Assembly (NCBI GenBank): GCA_002280725.1
Contig: NCEM01000003.1
Span: forward strand, 34,252-98,251
Source of the DNA: Alphaproteobacteria bacterium 32-64-14
Lineage (GTDB): Bacteria; Pseudomonadota; Alphaproteobacteria; Caulobacterales; Hyphomonadaceae
Length of the DNA stretch: 64,000 bases
Reading direction: 5' to 3'
Both the position numbers and the translations under genes were made by a program. The notes below the pieces were generated by a model. It worked only from the letters and a program-made list of their open reading frames with translations, did no database searches and had not been told where the DNA came from. How positions within the stretch are numbered: position 1 is the first letter of the stretch; every line of letters begins with the position of its first letter. Shown piece by piece: positions 59,003-64,000 of the stretch.

Positions 59003-61471
59003 ATGGCAGATGATCCCCAGCCGCCTAGCCGTCTTCCGCCGCGCTTTGCGGCATGGTTTGGCGCGCGCGGGTGGGAGCTGCGGCCGCATCAGGCGGGGCT
59101 GATTGCGGCGGCAAGGCGCGGGCAAGGCGGGCTGGTGATTGCGCCCACGGGCGGGGGCAAGACGCTGGCGGGGTTCCTGCCCAGCCTGATCGAACTGGCG
59201 GAGTCGCAGGCGCGGGTGCATCCGAAGCTGCACACGCTCTACATCTCGCCGCTGAAGGCGCTGGCGACCGACGTGGCGCGCAACCTTGCGAGTCCGGTTG
59301 CGGAGATGGGGCTGGAGCTGACGCTCGATACGCGGACGGGGGATACGAGCCCGTCGCGGAGGACGCGGCAGCGGGCGAAGCCGCCGGACATATTGCTGAC
59401 GACGCCGGAGCAGCTGGCGCTGCTGGTGGCGTCGGAACATGCGGGGCGGTTCTTTGCCGACCTGCGCGCGGTGATCGTCGACGAGGTGCACGCGATTGCG
59501 CAGAGCAAGCGGGGCGACCTGCTGGCGTTGTGCCTGGCGACGTTGAGGACTTGGGCGCCGGCGGCGCGGCATATCGGGCTGTCGGCGACAGTGCGTGATC
59601 CGGCGGCGCTGTCGCGGTGGCTGGGCCCGGATACGCCGATTATCCGGCATGGGGGCGGCGCGAGCGCGAACATCTCGGTGCTGGATTCCGAAGCGCGCAT
59701 TCCGTGGTCGGGGCATTCGGGGCGGCATAACATCAAGGAGGTCTACCAGGCGATCAAGGGCGCGAAGATGTCGCTCGTGTTCGTCAACACGCGCAGCCAG
59801 GCGGAGATGACGTTCCAGGAATTGTGGCGCGTCAACGAGGATGCGCTGCCCATCGCGCTGCACCATGGCTCGCTCGATGTGGAGCAGCGGCGCAAGGTCG
59901 AGGCCGCGATGGCGGCCGGGAAGCTGAAGGCGGTGGTGTGTACCTCGACGCTCGATCTCGGGATCGACTGGGGTGATGTTGATCTTGTGGTGCAGATGGG
60001 GGCGCCGAAGGGATCGTCGCGGCTGATCCAGCGGATCGGGCGGTCGAACCACAGGATGGATGAGCCGAGCCGTGCGCTGCTGGCGCCGAGCAACCGGTTC
60101 GAGGTGCTGGAATGCCGCGCGGCCGTGGAGGCGGTGGAGGCGGGCGAGCTGGATGGGCCGGGGCCGCGGCGTGGCGGGCTGGACGTGCTGGCGCAGCATG
60201 TGATGGCCCGGGCGTGTGGCGACGGGTTCGACGCGGTGAAGCTGTATGACGAGGTTACGGCTGCCGCGCCCTATGCCGAGCTCGACTGGGAGACGTGGGA
60301 GCGCGTCGTCGACCTTGTGGCGACGGGTGGATATGCGCTGCGGACGTACGATCGGTTTCGCCGCATCGTGAAGTTTCCCGATGGCGTCTGGCGCGCGCGC
60401 AATGACGATTTGCGGCGGCAGCATCGCATGAATGTCGGCACGATTATCGAGAACCCGATGATCGGCGTGCGGCAGGTGTCTTTCTTCAAGGGCGTTGAAG
60501 GCAAGCGGCTGATGCGGCCGGGGCGCAAGCTGGGCGAGATGGAGGAGTACTTCTTCGAGATGCTCACGCCCGGCGACACGTTCCTGTTTGCCGGGGAGAT
60601 CCTGCGCTTCGAGGGCATATCGGACACCGACGCGTTGGTGACCAAGACGTTCGACACCAATCCGAAAATCCCGTCCTACAATGGCGGCAAGTTTCCGCTG
60701 ACGACGTTTCTTGCCACGCGCGTGCGGCAGATGCTGCATGACCGCTCTCGGTGGAGCAGCCTGCCGCCGCAGGTGCGGGAATGGATCGAGGTGCAGGAGC
60801 GCAAATCGATCATCCCGAAAGCGGACGAGCTGCTGATCGAGACATTTCCGCGTGGGGAACGGCACTATCTCGTCTGCTATCCGTTCGAAGGGCGGCTGGC
60901 GCACCAGACGCTGGGCATGCTGCTGACCAAGCGGATGGAGAGGGCCGGGCTGAAGCCGATGGGGTTTGTCGCCTCGGAGTATGCGCTGTCGGTGTGGTCG
61001 GCGGAGGACATGCGCGGCGAGGATATGGACCAGCTGTTCCACGAGGACATGCTGGGGGACGATCTCGACGCGTGGCTGGAGGAAAGCGCGCTGATGAAGC
61101 GGACCTTCCGCAACAATGCGCTGATCTCGGGCTTGATCGAGCGGCGGATGCAGAAGGGCGAGCGCACCGGGCGGCAGATCACTTTCTCTACCGACCTGAT
61201 CTACGACGTGCTGCGCAGCCATGAGCCGGACCATCTGCTGCTGAAGGCGGCGCGGATGGATGCGGGCGAGGGTCTGCTGGACATCAGGCGGCTGGGCGAG
61301 GCGCTGAAGCGGATCAAGGGCCGCATCGTGCATGCCAGCCTGGAGCGGATCTCGCCGTTCGCTGTTCCCGTCATGCTGGAGATCGGCAAGGAGCCGGTCT
61401 TCTCGGGCGATGCAGCCGAGGCCATCCTGCGCGAGGCGGAGGATGATCTTGTGCGGGATGCGATGAGCTGA
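59003..61471 (+). CDS. Ligase-associated DNA damage response DEXH-box helicase (Lhr type)
   Basis: 822 residues with helicase motifs I (APTGGGKTLAG), Ia (YISPLKALATDVARN), II (VIVDEVHA, DEVH box), III (GLSATVRDP), IV (FVNTRSQAEMTFQELW), V (VVCTSTLDLGIDWGDVD) and VI (QRIGRSNHR). A winged-helix and Lhr core C-terminal domain follow. Lhr-Core helicases unwind RNA:DNA duplexes 3' to 5'. PdeM follows 100 bases later, as in the clustered set. ATG at 59003. Confidence 0.95.
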   Translation: MADDPQPPSRLPPRFAAWFGARGWELRPHQAGLIAAARRGQGGLVIAPTGGGKTLAGFLPSLIELAESQARVHPKLHTLYISPLKALATDVARNLASPVAEMGLELTLDTRTGDTSPSRRTRQRAKPPDILLTTPEQLALLVASEHAGRFFADLRAVIVDEVHAIAQSKRGDLLALCLATLRTWAPAARHIGLSATVRDPAALSRWLGPDTPIIRHGGGASANISVLDSEARIPWSGHSGRHNIKEVYQAIKGAKMSLVFVNTRSQAEMTFQELWRVNEDALPIALHHGSLDVEQRRKVEAAMAAGKLKAVVCTSTLDLGIDWGDVDLVVQMGAPKGSSRLIQRIGRSNHRMDEPSRALLAPSNRFEVLECRAAVEAVEAGELDGPGPRRGGLDVLAQHVMARACGDGFDAVKLYDEVTAAAPYAELDWETWERVVDLVATGGYALRTYDRFRRIVKFPDGVWRARNDDLRRQHRMNVGTIIENPMIGVRQVSFFKGVEGKRLMRPGRKLGEMEEYFFEMLTPGDTFLFAGEILRFEGISDTDALVTKTFDTNPKIPSYNGGKFPLTTFLATRVRQMLHDRSRWSSLPPQVREWIEVQERKSIIPKADELLIETFPRGERHYLVCYPFEGRLAHQTLGMLLTKRMERAGLKPMGFVASEYALSVWSAEDMRGEDMDQLFHEDMLGDDLDAWLEESALMKRTFRNNALISGLIERRMQKGERTGRQITFSTDLIYDVLRSHEPDHLLLKAARMDAGEGLLDIRRLGEALKRIKGRIVHASLERISPFAVPVMLEIGKEPVFSGDAAEAILREAEDDLVRDAMS

Positions 61472-61571
61472 GGCCTATCGCGCGAAGGCGCGAGCTGGCT
61501 GGCCCGGACTTCGGGCGACGCGCAGAACGTGCGCGGTTGACGGAGGGGCCGGCGCTGGCCACGGTCGGCCG

Positions 61572-62366
61572 ATGGGAATGACGCCATCGGAAACCTGCCG
61601 CCCCCGCGTCCTCCAGCTTGAGCTGGCGGGCGAGACGCTGGCGCTTTTTCCGTGCGGCGGGCTGTGGTGGGAAGCGGCCGGCGTGCTGGTTGTTTCGGAC
61701 CTGCACCTGGAGAAGGCCTCGTCTTATGCGGCGCGCGGGCAGATGCTGCCGCCTTACGACACGCGTGCGACCCTGAAACGGTTGGGGGCTTTGCTGGACG
61801 CGTTGCGGCCGACGACGGTGGTGAGTCTCGGTGACAGTTTCCACGACAGGCGTTCGCGCCCACGCATGGCGGAGGACGATGTTGCGACTGTGCGCGCCAT
61901 GACGGCGGCGCATGACTGGGTGTGGATCGAGGGGAACCACGATCCCCAGCCGCCCGAAGATCTGGGCGGGCGCGCGGCATGTGAGCTTGGGATGGGCGGG
62001 CTTGTGCTGCGCCATGAACCTTCGCCGGGCGATGCGCGGGGGGAGATCGCCGGGCACTTGCATCCATGCGCGCGCGTCGTGGGGCGCACGGGGCGCAGCG
62101 TGCGCGCGCGGTGTTTCGCGACGAATGGCCAGCGGCTGGTGATGCCGGCCTACGGCGCGCTGACCGGTGGGCTCAACGTGCTGGATGCCGCCTTCGCGCC
62201 GCTGTTCGCCGAGGGGGCGGTGGCGGCCGTTCTGGGGCGCGATGGCGTCTATCTCGCTGGCGTTGACAGCCTGGCGCCGGATCGCGCGGGCGGGCGTTAC
62301 TTGCGGCCGAACCAGGCGCCTATGCCGCCAACGAAGGCGCCAAGCAGGACGGCGACGAAGCCGTAG
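61572..62366 (+). CDS. pdeM: Ligase-associated DNA damage response endonuclease PdeM-type phosphoesterase
   Basis: Metallophosphoesterase of 264 residues with the calcineurin-like motifs VVSDLHLEK (DxH), SLGDSFHD (GDxxxD-like), WIEGNHDP (GNHD), VLRHEPS and AGHLHP (GHxH). Such enzymes are Mn-dependent nucleases or phosphoesterases of the Lhr-Lig-Exo-Pe cluster. It follows the helicase gene. The convergent TIGR02186 gene overlaps its end. The C-terminus ends in a Pro-rich tail that may be slightly overlong. Confidence 0.93.
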   Translation: MGMTPSETCRPRVLQLELAGETLALFPCGGLWWEAAGVLVVSDLHLEKASSYAARGQMLPPYDTRATLKRLGALLDALRPTTVVSLGDSFHDRRSRPRMAEDDVATVRAMTAAHDWVWIEGNHDPQPPEDLGGRAACELGMGGLVLRHEPSPGDARGEIAGHLHPCARVVGRTGRSVRARCFATNGQRLVMPAYGALTGGLNVLDAAFAPLFAEGAVAAVLGRDGVYLAGVDSLAPDRAGGRYLRPNQAPMPPTKAPSRTATKP

Positions 62367-63064
62367 ACGAGGCCGTGTTGGCGCGAGAGATCGAACAGCG
62401 TCGCCTCGAGCCCGCTGCGCGCGAGCAGCAGCGGCTGGTCGGTTTCGCCCACCGGCTCACCATTGCGGAAGGCGACGGCGCGGACCCGGTACTCGCCTGG
62501 CGGCGCGTTGAACGGCAGGGCTATGGTCGCGCGATGCAGGCCGCCGTCGAAGCGCTTGATGTCGGCGGCGTCGAGAACGTAGAGCCCCTCCTCGCGCTTG
62601 AGCTCCACGAAGGCGGCGCGCCAGGCCGGAAGATCGGGCGAAGTGAGCTGATCGGCGCGCGGCTGGGCCGAGGCGCCAGGGTCGAGGCCGGCGCTAGCCA
62701 GCGTTTCCGGAAGTACGGACGCAGCGAGTTGGGGCTCGGCGCCGACGGCGAAGACGCTCGGCGCGGAAATAAACTCGATCACCTGTTCGCCGCTGACGGA
62801 GCGCCGGATCATCTTCTGCGTCGTGACGGGCCCGATCAGCGCGATCGCGAGGCCGGATGTCTCGTTCTCGGGCTGGGGCGTATTGGCGAAGAGGACCACG
62901 CGCGAGCCGGTGAAGTTGACCGTAACCTCGATGCTTTCCTGTGCGAGGCCGGCGGGCATGAAGGGCCGGTCGGCCGGCGCGCGGGACTGGGCCAGCACCG
63001 ATTGGGCGATGGCCGCCCCCGCGATGAGGATCGCCGAGGCGCAGACGAGCGTGCGCGCGATCAT
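62297..63064 (-). CDS. TIGR02186 family protein
   Basis: A signal peptide (about 1-25), a periplasmic beta-rich domain (ESIEVTVNFTGSRVVLFANT, GEYRVRAVAFRNGEPVGETD) and one C-terminal helix (HGLVYGFVAVLLGAFVGGIG). This is the TIGR02186 family, nearly always paired with the TSUP transporter gene as here (4-base overlap, ATGA). It may be an accessory that helps substrate export or delivery. The larger open frame to 63580 is antisense to the TSUP gene. 255 residues, overlapping PdeM by 70 bases convergently. Confidence 0.9.
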   Translation of the reverse strand: MIARTLVCASAILIAGAAIAQSVLAQSRAPADRPFMPAGLAQESIEVTVNFTGSRVVLFANTPQPENETSGLAIALIGPVTTQKMIRRSVSGEQVIEFISAPSVFAVGAEPQLAASVLPETLASAGLDPGASAQPRADQLTSPDLPAWRAAFVELKREEGLYVLDAADIKRFDGGLHRATIALPFNAPPGEYRVRAVAFRNGEPVGETDQPLLLARSGLEATLFDLSRQHGLVYGFVAVLLGAFVGGIGAWFGRK

Positions 63065-63969
63065 TGCGCCTGCTCCAACCGGTATTCCGGGGTCGGCTCG
63101 ACATAGAGATCGTAGATCAGACGGCCGGCAATGCCCAGCACGAGGATGGCGAGCAGGAGCCGAAGCTGGGCTGCCTTGAGGCGGCGGCCGGCGATGGCGC
63201 CATAGCGGGCGCCGATGACGCCCCCGACCATGAGCACGCCTGCGAGGATAAGGTCCACCGTGCCATTGAAGGCGGCCTGCAGGAAGGTGACATAGGCGGT
63301 GAGGAAGATGATCTGGAAAAGCGAAGTTCCGATCATCACGCGCGTGGGCACGCCGAGCAGGTAGACCATCGCCGGGGCGAGGATGAAGCCGCCGCCGATG
63401 CCGAGGATGGCGGCCAGCATGCCGACGAAGAAGCCGATGGCGATGGGCGGGATGATCGAAATGTAGAGGCCCGAACGCGGGAAGCGGCGCTTCATGGGCA
63501 GCACGCGCGTCCATGCGCGCAGGCGCGTGCGCCGGGCAGGGTCGCCGCCGGAGCCGCGCAGGGCGATGACGCTTTCCCACGCCATCAGCCCGCCGATGAC
63601 GGTGAGGAAGACGATGTAGAGCACCGTGACCGTCGTATCGATGAGCCCGAAGACCTTGAGCAGCGTGAATATGACGACGCCGATGGACGATCCGGCTATG
63701 CCGCCGGCGAGCATGAGCATACCCAGTTTCGTGTCCACCAGCCGGTCGCGCCAGTGGCTGGAGACGCCGGCGATGGAGGTGGCCAGCACCTGGTTCGCCT
63801 GGGTGGAGACGGCCACGGCGGGCGGGATACCATAGAAGATGAGCAGGGGCGTAAGCAGGAACCCGCCGCCGACGCCGAACATGCCTGACAGGAAGCCAAC
63901 AAGCATGCCAATCGTCACGAGGATCAGCGGGTCGACCGCGATCTGTGCGATGGGAAGATGAATCAACAT
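63061..63969 (-). CDS. Sulfite exporter TauE/SafE family (TSUP) transporter
   Basis: The 302-residue protein has about eight helices with the repeated TSUP motif GMFGVGGGFLLTPLLIFYGI and AAILGIGGGFILAPAMVYLL, and IPPAVAVSTQANQVLATS. TSUP transporters move sulfite, sulfoacetate or other organosulfonates. It is the first gene of the pair with TIGR02186. Start at 63969 is the first ATG, MLIHLP. Inner membrane. Confidence 0.94.
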   Translation of the reverse strand: MLIHLPIAQIAVDPLILVTIGMLVGFLSGMFGVGGGFLLTPLLIFYGIPPAVAVSTQANQVLATSIAGVSSHWRDRLVDTKLGMLMLAGGIAGSSIGVVIFTLLKVFGLIDTTVTVLYIVFLTVIGGLMAWESVIALRGSGGDPARRTRLRAWTRVLPMKRRFPRSGLYISIIPPIAIGFFVGMLAAILGIGGGFILAPAMVYLLGVPTRVMIGTSLFQIIFLTAYVTFLQAAFNGTVDLILAGVLMVGGVIGARYGAIAGRRLKAAQLRLLLAILVLGIAGRLIYDLYVEPTPEYRLEQAQ

Positions 63970-64000
63970 CGTCCCGTTCTAGACGTGCATTCGTCTTGCC

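Noticed and set aside
58994..61333. 779-codon minus-strand frame opposite the helicase
   Set aside because: Arg/His/Pro-rich composition of a GC-rich antisense shadow; the plus-strand helicase has all motifs.
1..64000. Prophage, integrative element or insertion sequence
   Set aside because: No integrase, transposase, capsid or tRNA-linked attachment site was found in the window.

Overview
The window is high-GC chromosomal DNA of an alphaproteobacterium. The gene families (ClpS-ClpA pair, oxygen-dependent HemF, TIGR02186-TSUP pair, DUF6958, the ligase-associated repair set, TadE/TadG) and several families of dispersed palindromic intergenic repeats fit the Caulobacterales/Hyphomonadaceae-Maricaulaceae side of the class, but that finer placement is an inference. 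There is no rRNA, tRNA, CRISPR array, prophage or insertion sequence. Genes are dense, both strands are used, and many starts overlap the preceding stop by 1-4 bases.

Layout. 1-15.3 kb is mostly housekeeping: NUDIX hydrolases, CCA-adding enzyme, TspO, TadE/TadG-like pilus proteins, HemF, a D-Ala-D-Ala carboxypeptidase, ClpS-ClpA, a Ca/Na-type antiporter, SixA-like phosphatase and a thiolase with a palindromic operator candidate. 15.3-28 kb holds RtcB, envelope proteins (Lnb-like DUF4105, L,D-transpeptidase, lipoproteins), an MpaB-family oxygenase, bacterioferritin with its ferredoxin, and a secreted M28 peptidase. 28-29 kb is a small accessory island with a Panacea/SocA-type antitoxin-like gene and an unknown partner. 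29.3-31.4 kb is rplM-rpsI-argC. 34-37.4 kb holds two tandem response regulators (one without a phosphoacceptor Asp), a P-II protein fused in frame to a ribbon-helix-helix-like domain, and a ParDE-type pair with a palindromic operator. 38-48 kb has an MscS channel, a cisplatin-response type DNA ligase, esterases, a thioesterase and the ligase-associated exonuclease. 59-62.4 kb carries the matching Lhr-type helicase and PdeM-type phosphoesterase, so all four parts of the Lhr-Lig-Exo-Pe repair set are present but dispersed over about 22 kb. A TIGR02186-TSUP pair closes the window.

The most unusual locus is 48.1-58.1 kb: eight genes in one direction with overlapping or nearly touching ends. They encode a class I-like HMG-CoA reductase homologue, a UbiA prenyltransferase, a three-domain dikinase-like phosphotransferase with the rifampin-phosphotransferase layout, a DUF3419/BtaA-like aminocarboxypropyl transferase, a CTP-dependent phytol/dolichol kinase-like membrane protein, a GNAT-like protein, an AMP-forming ligase and a small membrane protein. 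Together they look like an undescribed pathway for an isoprenoid-containing, possibly amino-acid-headed lipid. The phosphotransferase gene also carries an in-frame copy of a palindromic repeat that elsewhere in this window is only intergenic.
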